From assembly GCA_021324185.1 (NCBI GenBank), contig JAJPJN010000076.1, forward strand, positions 1 to 64,000: 64,000 bases of DNA, in the 5' to 3' direction. Positions 9,290 to 18,216 of the stretch are shown here, piece after piece; position 1 is the first letter of the stretch, and each line of letters begins with the position of its first letter. Origin of the DNA: Terriglobia bacterium (GTDB lineage: Bacteria > Acidobacteriota > Terriglobia > Bryobacterales > Bryobacteraceae). Under the pieces are notes generated by a model. That model saw only the letters and a program-made list of their open reading frames with translations. It searched no databases and had not been told where the DNA came from. Position numbers and translations under genes: made by a program.

Positions 9290-11629
9290 TTGGCCCTCTG
9301 CGCAGTAGGCGGGTATGGCCGCCGCGAACTCTTCCCTCATTCCGATATCGACCTCCTGCTTCTTTTTGAAGATGAAGGCGCCGTGGCTAGGCATCGCGCC
9401 GCCATCGCAGACTTTGTCAGCACGCTCTGGGATCGCGGCCTTCGCGCCAGCCATTCCGTCCGAACCATCTCGGAATGCACGCAACTGAATGAGCAAAATA
9501 TTGAGCTTCACATCAGCCTCCTCGATCTTCGCTTCGTACAGGGAAACGAAGCCGTGTTTGCTGCCGCTGCAGAGCGGCTCGACGCCTTCAATCACCGGCA
9601 CGGCCGCCTGCTCGCCACCCATCTGGCGGAAATGACTCGCCGGCGGCACGCGAAATTCAACGACACCGTCTTCCATCTCGAACCCAACATCAAAGAAGCG
9701 CCCGGCGGCATTCGTGACCTGCACGTTTTGCGCTGGCTCGCGCAGCTTTCGCCTCATCAAAGCGCCCCCCAATTGGCTTTAGGCCTCCAAAACGAGACCG
9801 CTTTCCTATTTCGCCTGCGCTGGTTTTTGCATTTGCGCGCCGAGCGGGACGGCAACCTGCTTACCTACGAAATGCAGGATGAGGCCGCCCGCCTTCTGCC
9901 CGAAGATCCGCTAACACCTGAAGCATGGATGCGCCGGTACTTTCAAAGCGCCCGCGCAATCTACCGGCAAACCCAATTGAGCCTGGAAGCTGTCGAAGCA
10001 ACCGGCAGCACCCTCCTGCGCCAGTTCCGCGATTGGCGCAGCCGTCTGTCTACCTCAGAGTTCACCGTCTCGCGCGAACGCATTTTCTTGCGGAACGCCT
10101 CCGAAACACTAGCGAAAACCGAAGGCATTTTCCGGCTGTTCGCCTTTGTCGCCCGCCACGGCCTGCCTCTTTCCTGGGACACACACCGCCGCATTGATAC
10201 CGAAGCCGGCGCGCTGATCGGAATCTTCGCAACAACTCCTCCGGCATGGCCGTTATGGCGCGATCTGCTATCGCTGCCGCATGCCGCACTGGCCTTCGAA
10301 CAGATGCAGGACACCGGCATCCTGGCCGCCGCAATCCCGGAATGGCGCTTCATCGACAGCCTTGTCGTCCGCGATTTCTATCATCGCTATACGGTCGATG
10401 AACACACCCTCGTAGCACTGAAAATTGCCGATGATGTCCTGTCAAACGGCGCGAACGCTCCGGCCCGCTTCCATGATTTTTTGATTGATCCGAACGATCA
10501 GGCCATTTTGCGGCTGGCCCTCCTGCTGCACGACACCGGCAAGGGAACCCACCCCGGCGATCACGTGCGCGGCTCCCTCGAAACAGCCTCCGCAGTATGC
10601 GAGCGCATAAGGGCTCCGGCCGCCGTATCCCGTGCCGTCCGCTTCCTCATCGAGCACCACCTTGATCTCTCGCTTGTCATGGCCGGGCGCGATCTCGATG
10701 ATCCCGCCACCGCACGCTATCTGACCTCCCGTATTCCCACGCTTGAGGATCTGCGCCGCTTAACGCTTCTAACCTACTGCGATATCGCCGCCGTGAATGC
10801 AACATCGATGACTCCATGGCGCTTGGAGCAGCTTTGGCGAGTCTACAGCGCCGCCTCCGAACAGCTCGTGCGCGAGTTGGAAACAGACCGCATTCGCGAG
10901 GCAAAGCACAGCATTCCGGATTGGGCCCACGCGCCGGGGATGGCAGCATTCCTCGAAGGCTTCCCACAACGTTATCTGCAGACCCATACGCCGGAAGAAA
11001 TCCAACACCACTTCGATCTGGATAATAAATCCCGGCTCCACGGCGGCGCGGCCGAGATCAGCCGCGAAGCCGGCGCGTATCTCTTAACCGTCCTGGCCCA
11101 AGATGAGCCCGGCATGTTTGCCCGTTTGTGCGGCGCACTGGCGGGTTTCGGCATGGACATCGTCAAGGCCGAAGCCGCCTCCAATTCCGCCGGCCGCGTG
11201 CTGGACCAGTTCCGCTTTACAGACCCCATGCGCACCTTGGAACTGAATCCAGGCGAAATGACGCGCCTCGAATCCACCATCCTCGCGGTCCTCAAACACT
11301 CGCTCGACGTAAACGATCTCCTGAAACGCCGGCGCTCACCCCGCCCTCGCACCGGCACGGCCGTCGCGCCCTCGCTGCGCTTCAATAATCATGCCTCCGA
11401 CACCGCGACTCTCATCGACTTCATTGGCCAGGACCGCCCAGGCCTGCTCTTCGACCTCACCTCAGCCATATACGGCGCCGGCTGCAACATCGAACTGGTG
11501 ATGATCGATACCGAAGCACACAAAGCCATTGATGTCTTCTACGTCACACGGAACGGCCGCAAACTGACCCACGCAATCCAACAACGGCTCGAAAAGGATC
11601 TGCTCGCCGCTGCCAATCCCCAAGCTTGA
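9290..11629 (+). CDS. glnD: [Protein-PII] uridylyltransferase / uridylyl-removing enzyme
   Basis: Domains in order: a nucleotidyltransferase with GGYGRRELFPHSDIDLL at the very start, a PII-UTase linker (NIKEAPGGIRDLHVLRWLAQ), an HD phosphohydrolase (LLHDTGKGTHPGDH near 420), and two C-terminal ACT domains (starting LTVLAQDEPGMF and LIDFIGQDRPGLL). It attaches or removes UMP on PII according to glutamine. At 779 aa from TTG 9290 it is short at the N-terminus. The frame stays open upstream into glnB, with plausible sequence (IFRLLLAKSSSADEIV), but no ATG/GTG/TTG is present there. A CTG at 9209, 10 nt after AGAGGA, may be the real start. Confidence 0.93.
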   Translation: MALCAVGGYGRRELFPHSDIDLLLLFEDEGAVARHRAAIADFVSTLWDRGLRASHSVRTISECTQLNEQNIELHISLLDLRFVQGNEAVFAAAAERLDAFNHRHGRLLATHLAEMTRRRHAKFNDTVFHLEPNIKEAPGGIRDLHVLRWLAQLSPHQSAPQLALGLQNETAFLFRLRWFLHLRAERDGNLLTYEMQDEAARLLPEDPLTPEAWMRRYFQSARAIYRQTQLSLEAVEATGSTLLRQFRDWRSRLSTSEFTVSRERIFLRNASETLAKTEGIFRLFAFVARHGLPLSWDTHRRIDTEAGALIGIFATTPPAWPLWRDLLSLPHAALAFEQMQDTGILAAAIPEWRFIDSLVVRDFYHRYTVDEHTLVALKIADDVLSNGANAPARFHDFLIDPNDQAILRLALLLHDTGKGTHPGDHVRGSLETASAVCERIRAPAAVSRAVRFLIEHHLDLSLVMAGRDLDDPATARYLTSRIPTLEDLRRLTLLTYCDIAAVNATSMTPWRLEQLWRVYSAASEQLVRELETDRIREAKHSIPDWAHAPGMAAFLEGFPQRYLQTHTPEEIQHHFDLDNKSRLHGGAAEISREAGAYLLTVLAQDEPGMFARLCGALAGFGMDIVKAEAASNSAGRVLDQFRFTDPMRTLELNPGEMTRLESTILAVLKHSLDVNDLLKRRRSPRPRTGTAVAPSLRFNNHASDTATLIDFIGQDRPGLLFDLTSAIYGAGCNIELVMIDTEAHKAIDVFYVTRNGRKLTHAIQQRLEKDLLAAANPQA

Positions 11630-11636
11630 GCAGCGT

Positions 11637-11673
11637 GGTCCCTAAATTGCATACTTAGGTCACCTAAAGGACC
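11637..11673 (+). promoter_or_regulatory. Nested inverted repeats enclosing the kinase ribosome-binding site
   Basis: Between glnD and the kinase gene, half-sites GGTCC (11637-11641), CCTAA (11641-11645), TTAGG (11655-11659), CCTAA (11663-11667) and GGACC (11669-11673) form nested inverted repeats. The likely Shine-Dalgarno AAAGGA lies inside the last arm, 8 nt before the GTG start. It could be a protein operator or an RNA hairpin that hides the ribosome-binding site. Only the symmetry is seen; the role is inferred. Confidence 0.4.
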
Positions 11674-11679
11674 GCTCTC

Positions 11680-13581
11680 GTGATCGGCAAGACCGTTGGC
11701 CACTTCAAAATTCTTGCGAAAGTCGGCAGCGGAGGTATGGGCGTTGTCTATAAGGCAGAAGATCTTAGCCTGAACCGCATCGTGGCTTTGAAATCGCTCC
11801 TGCCCACCGCTATCCATGACGCCCAGGAGATGGATCGCCTCCTCCAGGAGGCGAAGACCGCCTCCATTCTCGATCACCAAAATATCTGTACTATCCATGA
11901 AGTTCTACAAACCGGGGAAGGCCAGGTTTTCATCGCCATGGCCTACTATCAGGGCGAGACCGTCGCGCACAAGTTGCGCTATGGCCCTTTGCCCCCGGCG
12001 CAGGCGATTCCTATCGCCCTCGATGTCGCCTGCGGGTTGGGCAAAGCGCACCGGCACGGCATTATCCATCGCGATATCAAACCCGGCAACATCGTCGTCA
12101 CAACCGACGGGATCGCCAAGATTCTGGACTTCGGCATCGCCAAGCTCCTCTCCGGCTCAACCGGAAAAGACGTTCCCGCCGGAACAGTCGCGTATATGTC
12201 CCCAGAGCAGTTGCGCGGCGAATCCGTGGATCAACGCTCCGATATCTGGTCCTGGGCGGTCGTGCTCTTTGAGATGCTCACGGGTCGCGCCCCCTTCCGC
12301 TGCGCCGATACCAATGAACTGAAAGACGCCATCCTGTATTACCCGTTGGATCTCACCGCATTACTGCAAAGCGGGTTGCCTGGCGGCCTCGCGCGCCTCC
12401 TTTCGAAGTGCCTGGAGGAAGATCGGGTGAGCCGCTATGTCCAGATCGAAGACGCGCTTCGCGACTTAGAACGCTGCTGGCCGCATGAGGCCCGGACTCA
12501 TTTCCGTGCACAACAGGAAACCGCGCCGCCCGCGGCTTCAAACTCCGGCAAACAGACCCAGCGCAACCTGCGCGCCTACAATCTGTACCTTAAAGGCCGC
12601 TATCAGTGGAACCGCGAAAGCCCCGACGCCCTGTTCAAAGCAGCGGCGACCTTCGCCGAAGCATCTGAAGCCGATCCGACCTATGCATTGCCTCTCTGCG
12701 GTTTGGCCGAGTGCTACCTCGTGATCGGCGCCAAGGCGTTACTACCTCCCGCGGAAGCCTGGCGCAAGGCCCGGCATGCAGCCATCCAGGCCCTGGCGCT
12801 GGACCCCGCCCTCGCGGAAGCTCACGGATGTCTGGGCGCGGTGCTTGCCATCAACGATTTCGACTGGACTGCCGCCGAGCAGCAATTTCGCTACGCTCTC
12901 GAACTCGATCCCGCTTCTGCTGTCGCACACAACTGGTACGCCATCGCGCTGCTGGCCCCGCAAGGCCGTTTCAATCAGGCCATCGCTCAGCTCACGCGCG
13001 GCATCGAATCCGAGCCGCTCTCGCTCATCTACAACAGCACCTTAGGCTGGATCTGCTATCTCTCTCAACAATGGGGCCTCGCCACCGGGCAGTGCATGAA
13101 AACTTTGGAGATCGATCCGCATCACGTCGATTCCCTGTGGTGCCTCGGCGAGTCACAAGTCGAGCTCGGCCAATTCGATCAGGCCATCGTCACGCTCGAA
13201 AATCTGTACGCCGTCTCTGGCGGCGTCCCCTTCGTATTCGGAGCGCTGGGTCACGCCCATACGAAAGCCGGGAATTTCGCACAAGCGAGCAGCATTCTGC
13301 GCACCATGCGGCGAGCCGATCACGGAATCTATTCGTCGCCTGTGTGCGAAGCCTGGATTCTCGCTAATCTTCCTGGAGAAGAAGAACAGGCGCTCGATTG
13401 CCTGGAAAAAGCCTACGCCGAGCGCGACTTCCTCATTCGCTTCATCCATTTCAGCCCCGCGCTCCGCCCACTCTATGCGCATCCCCGCTTTCACCGGCTG
13501 TTGCGCCGGATGAATCTCGAACTCGCCGTTGCCCCGGCGCAGGACCAAACCGTCACGCTATTTCTCGCCGCTATCGCCTGA
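11680..13581 (+). CDS. Serine/threonine protein kinase with C-terminal TPR repeats
   Basis: The GTG start at 11680 follows AAAGGA. Residues 8-265 form a Hanks-type kinase: GSGGMGVVY loop, catalytic lysine K38 (IVALKSL), HRDIKPGN with D132, DFG at 150-152, and the SPEQLRGE activation segment. Residues about 290-610 contain TPR-like helical repeats with typical A..LDP spacings (ALALDPALAEAH, ALELDPASAVAHNW, TLEIDPHHVDSLW). No transmembrane segment is seen between the two parts, unlike many PknB-type kinases, so it is probably cytoplasmic. Such kinases are abundant in acidobacteria; the substrate is unknown. Confidence 0.93.
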   Translation: MIGKTVGHFKILAKVGSGGMGVVYKAEDLSLNRIVALKSLLPTAIHDAQEMDRLLQEAKTASILDHQNICTIHEVLQTGEGQVFIAMAYYQGETVAHKLRYGPLPPAQAIPIALDVACGLGKAHRHGIIHRDIKPGNIVVTTDGIAKILDFGIAKLLSGSTGKDVPAGTVAYMSPEQLRGESVDQRSDIWSWAVVLFEMLTGRAPFRCADTNELKDAILYYPLDLTALLQSGLPGGLARLLSKCLEEDRVSRYVQIEDALRDLERCWPHEARTHFRAQQETAPPAASNSGKQTQRNLRAYNLYLKGRYQWNRESPDALFKAAATFAEASEADPTYALPLCGLAECYLVIGAKALLPPAEAWRKARHAAIQALALDPALAEAHGCLGAVLAINDFDWTAAEQQFRYALELDPASAVAHNWYAIALLAPQGRFNQAIAQLTRGIESEPLSLIYNSTLGWICYLSQQWGLATGQCMKTLEIDPHHVDSLWCLGESQVELGQFDQAIVTLENLYAVSGGVPFVFGALGHAHTKAGNFAQASSILRTMRRADHGIYSSPVCEAWILANLPGEEEQALDCLEKAYAERDFLIRFIHFSPALRPLYAHPRFHRLLRRMNLELAVAPAQDQTVTLFLAAIA

Positions 13582-13592
13582 TGGCGACTTCC

Positions 13593-13731
13593 GCGTTGAC
13601 GGGCTACACTCCAGCCTGGCAGCCGGTTTGTGGCGTTGACGGGCTACACTCCAGCCTGGCAGCCGGTTTGTGGCGTTGCCGGGCTAAACTCCAGCCTGGC
13701 AGCCGGTTTGTGGCGTTGCCGGGCTAAACTC
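13593..13731 (+). repeat. Tandem repeat, 40-bp unit, about 3.5 copies
   Basis: Units begin at 13593, 13633, 13673 and (19-nt partial) 13713. Units 1 and 2 are identical; units 3 and 4 share two substitutions (GAC to GCC and TACACT to TAAACT). The unit starts GCGTTGACGGGCTACACTCC and ends GCAGCCGGTTTGTG. It fills the gap between the kinase stop and galE. As 40 is not a multiple of 3, frames through it change at each copy and it does not look coding. There are no spacers, so it is not a CRISPR array. Confidence 0.95.
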
Positions 13732-13743
13732 AAGAAGCAAACC

Positions 13744-14718
13744 TTGGCAAAGATTCTCGTAACCGGCGGTGCCGGATACATTGGCTCCCACACGCGCTAC
13801 TTCCTCGAGCAGCGAGGACACTCCGTCATCGTAGTGGATAATTTGTCGCGCGGTCATCGCGACGCGGTTCCTCCCGGCCTTCTACACGAGTTCGACGTGC
13901 GCGACACGGCTCAATTAACCCAGCTCCTTGCGCACGAGCGTGTCGACGCAGTGATTCACTTCGCGGCCTACATCGCGGTCGGCGAATCGACGCAGGTCCC
14001 GGAAATGTACTTTTCGAACAATGTCGGCGGCTCGCTCTCGCTATTTGAGGCGATGTTGCGCAGCGGCGTGAAGCACGTGGTTTTTTCCTCGACAGCCGCA
14101 GCTTACGGCATTCCGAAACGTGTCCCCATTCCCGAGACAGAGCCGAACGCACCCATCAACCCATACGGCGAATCGAAGGTGATGATCGAAACCGTTCTGG
14201 AATGGCTGGACCGGTATCGCGACCTGCGCAGCATCCGCTTGCGCTACTTTAATGCCTGCGGCGCCGAACCGGCGGCCGGCCTGGGGGAACGCCATGATCC
14301 GGAAACGCATCTGATCCCGCTGATCTTGCGCGCCGTGCTCACCGGCAAACCGGTGACGATCTTTGGCGACGATTACGACACGCCCGACGGCACCTGCATT
14401 CGCGATTACATTCATGTCAGCGACTTGGCCGAAGCGCACATCTTTGCAGTCGAGCATCTGCTTCAAGACGGCGCTTCCGATGTATTCAACGCCGGCACCG
14501 GGGAAGGTCATTCCGTAAAGGAAGTGCTTGCAGCGGTCGAGCGCGTGACGGGCAAAGCCGTTCCTCACAATATCGGGCCCAGGCGCGAAGGCGACCCTCC
14601 CAGTCTCGTGGCCGATTCCCAAAAATTGCAGACCACCCTCGGTTGGCGGCCCAAACGAGCCAGCCTGGACCGCATTGTGGCGGATGCCTGGGCTTTCGCT
14701 CAACAGTCCAGGTACTAG
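13744..14718 (+). CDS. galE: UDP-glucose 4-epimerase
   Basis: I start it at TTG 13744 because the NAD-binding strand (AKILVTGGAGYIGSH) begins directly after; the longer frame runs through the tandem repeat. The 324-aa protein is an extended SDR: glycine-rich GGAGYIG at 8-14, active-site SSTAA with S116/T117, and the Y141-x-x-x-K145 pair in YGESK. Substrate-side motifs RLRYFNACGA and DGTCIRDYIHVSDLA are typical of GalE. It interconverts UDP-glucose and UDP-galactose in the cytoplasm for exopolysaccharide or LPS sugars. Confidence 0.93.
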   Translation: MAKILVTGGAGYIGSHTRYFLEQRGHSVIVVDNLSRGHRDAVPPGLLHEFDVRDTAQLTQLLAHERVDAVIHFAAYIAVGESTQVPEMYFSNNVGGSLSLFEAMLRSGVKHVVFSSTAAAYGIPKRVPIPETEPNAPINPYGESKVMIETVLEWLDRYRDLRSIRLRYFNACGAEPAAGLGERHDPETHLIPLILRAVLTGKPVTIFGDDYDTPDGTCIRDYIHVSDLAEAHIFAVEHLLQDGASDVFNAGTGEGHSVKEVLAAVERVTGKAVPHNIGPRREGDPPSLVADSQKLQTTLGWRPKRASLDRIVADAWAFAQQSRY

Positions 14719-14763
14719 CCCGCCCGGTTATGCCGGCGTCTAGTTTCCTCCTTCGATTTGACA

Positions 14764-14769
14764 TATAAT
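14764..14769 (+). promoter_or_regulatory. Possible -10 element (TATAAT) before the Oar-like receptor
   Basis: A perfect TATAAT occurs 55 nt before the receptor ATG. TTGACA (14758-14763) abuts it directly, so those two cannot act as a normal -35/-10 pair. With 17-nt spacing the -35 position (around 14741) reads TAGTTT, a weak match. A promoter reading into the receptor gene is plausible but not certain. Confidence 0.4.
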
Positions 14770-14823
14770 CGCAGCAATACTTCGGGTTTATCGATTTAAC
14801 ACCACGAATCGAAAGGGTTAGCC

Positions 14824-17800
14824 ATGAAACATCTGTGTCAGATGTGCGCTCTGTTAGCGCTGTTGTTTGCCGGTTGCGCAGGGGTTTACGCACAAACAGT
14901 AAACGCCACCCTGGTCGGGACTGTCACGGACGCGAGCGGCGCGGTAGTGCCCAACGCGCACGTTACTCTGACCGAAACGCAGACTAACGTCAGCCGTGTC
15001 ACCCAAACCAACGGCAGCGGCAATTACACATTCGCCGATCTGCCGCCAGGAACCTATGACGTCTCGGTCGAGATGCAAGGCTTTAAGAAGGAAACACGCC
15101 GCGGCATCGTGGTACTTGTCGATACCACAACGCGTACAGATCTCCAGCTAAGTCCCGGCAATATTTCCCAGACCGTGGAAGTAACTGGCGCTCCGCCGGT
15201 CCTGCAGACCGAGACCGCGACAACGGGCGCCAAGATGGACCGGATGCAAGTCGCCGATCTTCCTCTCATCAGCTCCAATCGCAATTTCCAGAGCCTCCTC
15301 AATCTCGTGCCGGGCGTGGCGCCGGTCCAGGAGCAGCACTCGCAATTTTTCAACGCCTCCAGTTCGCTGCAAACGGAAGTAAATGGCCAAATGCGCCAGG
15401 GCAACAATTTTATGATCGAGGGCACGGACGACAACGAGCGCACCGGCTTGTTGCAGATCTACATCCCTCCCGCGGAGGCCATCGAGACGGTCGACGTCTC
15501 CCTAACTAATCACGATCCCGAAATGGGCCGCGCAACAGGCGCGGTGGTGAACGTCATCCTGAAATCCGGTACCAACGACTTTCATGGCGCGGCCTACGAA
15601 TTTCTGCAGAACAGTGCTTTCAATGCCCGCTCGTTCTTTAGCGCCTCAGTCGGGCACCTCGCGTATAACTACGTCGGCGGTAACTTCGGTGGACCGATCA
15701 GGAAAAACAAAATCTTCTTCTTCGGCGATTACCTCAAGGTCATGGATCACGAAGCGAACACCAACACGGTGACAATTCCTCCTGACCCGTGGCGCGGCGG
15801 CGACCTGAGCACCGCAAGCACCACTATTTACGACCCGAACACCGGTAATCCGCTGGACGGTACCGGCCGCACGCCATTTCCGGGCAATGTCATTCCCGCT
15901 AATCGGATTAACTCGGTTTCTGCGGCTATCCTGGCTCTCATCCCGCCAACCAACCAGAACAACACAACCGCCAAGAATGTTTCGAGCCCCTCCAACAACT
16001 ACTTCAAGTTACTGCCTTACACCAAGACCACTGACTCCTTCGACGTGAAGATAGATGACAACATCACCGAGAGTGATCGTCTCAGTGGCCGGTTCAGCTA
16101 CTCGAAGCCCGTGATCTTTCAGGCTCCGCTGTTCGGTTACATTGGCGGCGACGGGCCCGGAGGAGCATTCATGGGAACAGGCATACAGAGGACTTATAGC
16201 GGCGGCTTGAATTACGACCACATCTTCGGCCCCACCATGGTGATGGAAGCCCGCCTCGGTGTCTCCTACTACAACAACATCGCCCAGCCTTCCGATTACG
16301 GCAAGAACGACTCGACAGCCATTGGCATTCCAGGCGTCAACATCAGCCCCTTCACGAGCGGATTTGTCGGCATCCAACTAAACGACGGGATTTCCCAACC
16401 GATGACCGGCTATTCTGCCAGTCTGCCATGGGTCCGTTCAGAAGCCAATGTCGATTTTGTGAATACCTGGACGAAGACCCTTAGCAATCACACCATCAAG
16501 TTTGGAATCGATCTGAAGCGCATACGCGATAACCTGCTTCAGGATCAGACTTATAGCCCGCGCGGCCTTTACTATTTCGGCAACGAACAGACGTCGCTTT
16601 GCATTCCTACTAAGGTCGGTTCCAACGGTCTGGCTACCAGTTGCAATACGCCCGGATTAGGCGTCGCCAACGATGTCGCGAGCTTTCTGCTGGACGTACC
16701 ATATCAGCTCGGCCGTGATGTCAACACTTACTTTCCAGGCCTTCGCGCATGGGAGTTTTTTGCATTTGCAGGCGATCGGTGGCAGGTATCCCCGAAACTG
16801 ACAGTGGATCTTGGATTGCGCTGGGAATTCTACCCACCCGCGACACCGCCCTTCCCCGGCCTATTCTCGAACTACGATCCCACTACCAACAATCTGGTCA
16901 TCGCCGGAATCGGTGGCAATCCATCCAATTTGGGAATGAAAACGCGCTATAAGTATTTTGCGCCGCGCGTGGGCGTTGCATATCGCCTGGATGACAAGAC
17001 TGTGATTCGTTCAGGTTTCGGTATCAGCTACACGCCTTTCCCCGATAACACCTACGCATACAACTACCCGGAGCGCTCCAACAATTTCTATAACAACGGA
17101 AATTCGAGCGACGGTTTCGGAGTTGCCGTCCTGCCGAATGGCCAACCGGCCACGTTCCAGCAGGGGTTCCCGCTGCCCGTGCCGGTGGCCGTTCCTTCCA
17201 ACGGAATCCTCCCGGCGAATGGTCCCTTGCTCAGTCAGAGCATGTTCGATATCAACCTCAATTTCAGAAATCCCTACGTCATTGCCTGGAATTTTGCAAT
17301 ACAAAGAGCGCTCTGGCAAAACCTGACGCTCGATATAGCATACGTGGGTGTGAAGGGTGTCGATACGGCGGCGACATGGAACCTGAACGCGCCGACAAAC
17401 GTAATCGGCGGTGGCACAGCCAGCGAGCCGCTCAACATTCTCTTTGGAAAAACTGCGGGCGCGACGCTTTATTGGGAAGGCTTCTCGTCTACCTATAACG
17501 CGCTGCAAGTAAAATTCGACCGGCGTTCCGCGACGTTCAACTTGACCACCGCCTTCACATATGGAAAGGCCATGGATTATCAGAACGGCGATGACGGCGG
17601 GCTAGATTGGCAAATCGGCGCCACACGCAACTATGCCCGTGCGGATTTCGATCGCACCTTCACATTCGTACAGAGCTATGTGTATTCGCTGCCCTACGGC
17701 CCCGGCAGAACCCAGCTCCACGGGCCACTCGGCTACGTGCTGGGCGGCTGGCAACTTGCGGGTATTCTCAGCTTGCTAAGCGGAACGCCTGTGACCGTCA

Positions 17801-18216
17801 CCGCCAGCGGCTCCAGCCTGACCACGCCCGGCGAAACGCAAACCGCTAACCTGGTCGCGCCCGTCACGTTCCCCAAGGGCATCAATGTCGGCAATCCGTG
17901 GTTCAGTACCACCAGCTTTCAACAGCCCACTGCTCCCGCGGTTTTCGGCAACACGGGACGTAACATTTTCAGTGGGCCCGGCCTCTTCGCTCTCAATCTT
18001 TCACTATTTAAGGACTTCCGTTTCCGGGAGCGTTACGCATTGCAATTGCGCGCCGAAACGTTCAATGTCACCAATACGCCGCAATTTTCCAACCCCAACA
18101 CGTCGCTCACGAGCTCTACCTTCGGGTACGTTACCGGTACACTGGGCAGTGGCACGGGCGTCAATGGGACAGGCGGTGGCCGCGCGCTCCAGTTGGGTGC
18201 GAAGTTCACGTTCTAA
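14824..18216 (+). CDS. Oar-like TonB-dependent receptor with carboxypeptidase-regulatory domain
   Basis: The 1130-aa protein has a signal peptide (cut near GVYAQ, residue 24). Residues about 26-115 form a carboxypeptidase-regulatory-like beta-sandwich (GTVTDASGAVVPNAHVTLTE, GNYTFADLPPGTYDVSVEM). A plug region follows (MDRMQVADLPLISSNRNFQS, NVILKSGTNDFHGAAYEF), then a long beta-barrel ending in aromatic F (QLGAKFTF), as in outer-membrane barrels. Family members import oligosaccharides or peptides or act in adhesion; the ligand cannot be read. A second such receptor lies at 52.6-55.6 kb. The next gene starts before its stop. Confidence 0.93.
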   Translation: MKHLCQMCALLALLFAGCAGVYAQTVNATLVGTVTDASGAVVPNAHVTLTETQTNVSRVTQTNGSGNYTFADLPPGTYDVSVEMQGFKKETRRGIVVLVDTTTRTDLQLSPGNISQTVEVTGAPPVLQTETATTGAKMDRMQVADLPLISSNRNFQSLLNLVPGVAPVQEQHSQFFNASSSLQTEVNGQMRQGNNFMIEGTDDNERTGLLQIYIPPAEAIETVDVSLTNHDPEMGRATGAVVNVILKSGTNDFHGAAYEFLQNSAFNARSFFSASVGHLAYNYVGGNFGGPIRKNKIFFFGDYLKVMDHEANTNTVTIPPDPWRGGDLSTASTTIYDPNTGNPLDGTGRTPFPGNVIPANRINSVSAAILALIPPTNQNNTTAKNVSSPSNNYFKLLPYTKTTDSFDVKIDDNITESDRLSGRFSYSKPVIFQAPLFGYIGGDGPGGAFMGTGIQRTYSGGLNYDHIFGPTMVMEARLGVSYYNNIAQPSDYGKNDSTAIGIPGVNISPFTSGFVGIQLNDGISQPMTGYSASLPWVRSEANVDFVNTWTKTLSNHTIKFGIDLKRIRDNLLQDQTYSPRGLYYFGNEQTSLCIPTKVGSNGLATSCNTPGLGVANDVASFLLDVPYQLGRDVNTYFPGLRAWEFFAFAGDRWQVSPKLTVDLGLRWEFYPPATPPFPGLFSNYDPTTNNLVIAGIGGNPSNLGMKTRYKYFAPRVGVAYRLDDKTVIRSGFGISYTPFPDNTYAYNYPERSNNFYNNGNSSDGFGVAVLPNGQPATFQQGFPLPVPVAVPSNGILPANGPLLSQSMFDINLNFRNPYVIAWNFAIQRALWQNLTLDIAYVGVKGVDTAATWNLNAPTNVIGGGTASEPLNILFGKTAGATLYWEGFSSTYNALQVKFDRRSATFNLTTAFTYGKAMDYQNGDDGGLDWQIGATRNYARADFDRTFTFVQSYVYSLPYGPGRTQLHGPLGYVLGGWQLAGILSLLSGTPVTVTASGSSLTTPGETQTANLVAPVTFPKGINVGNPWFSTTSFQQPTAPAVFGNTGRNIFSGPGLFALNLSLFKDFRFRERYALQLRAETFNVTNTPQFSNPNTSLTSSTFGYVTGTLGSGTGVNGTGGGRALQLGAKFTF

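Noticed and set aside
13593-13731. Possible CRISPR array
   Set aside because: The 40-bp units are directly joined with no spacers and no cas genes are nearby.
14758-14769. TTGACA-TATAAT as a -35/-10 promoter
   Set aside because: The two boxes touch with no spacer, so they cannot be contacted together by sigma factor; only the TATAAT is kept as a weak candidate.
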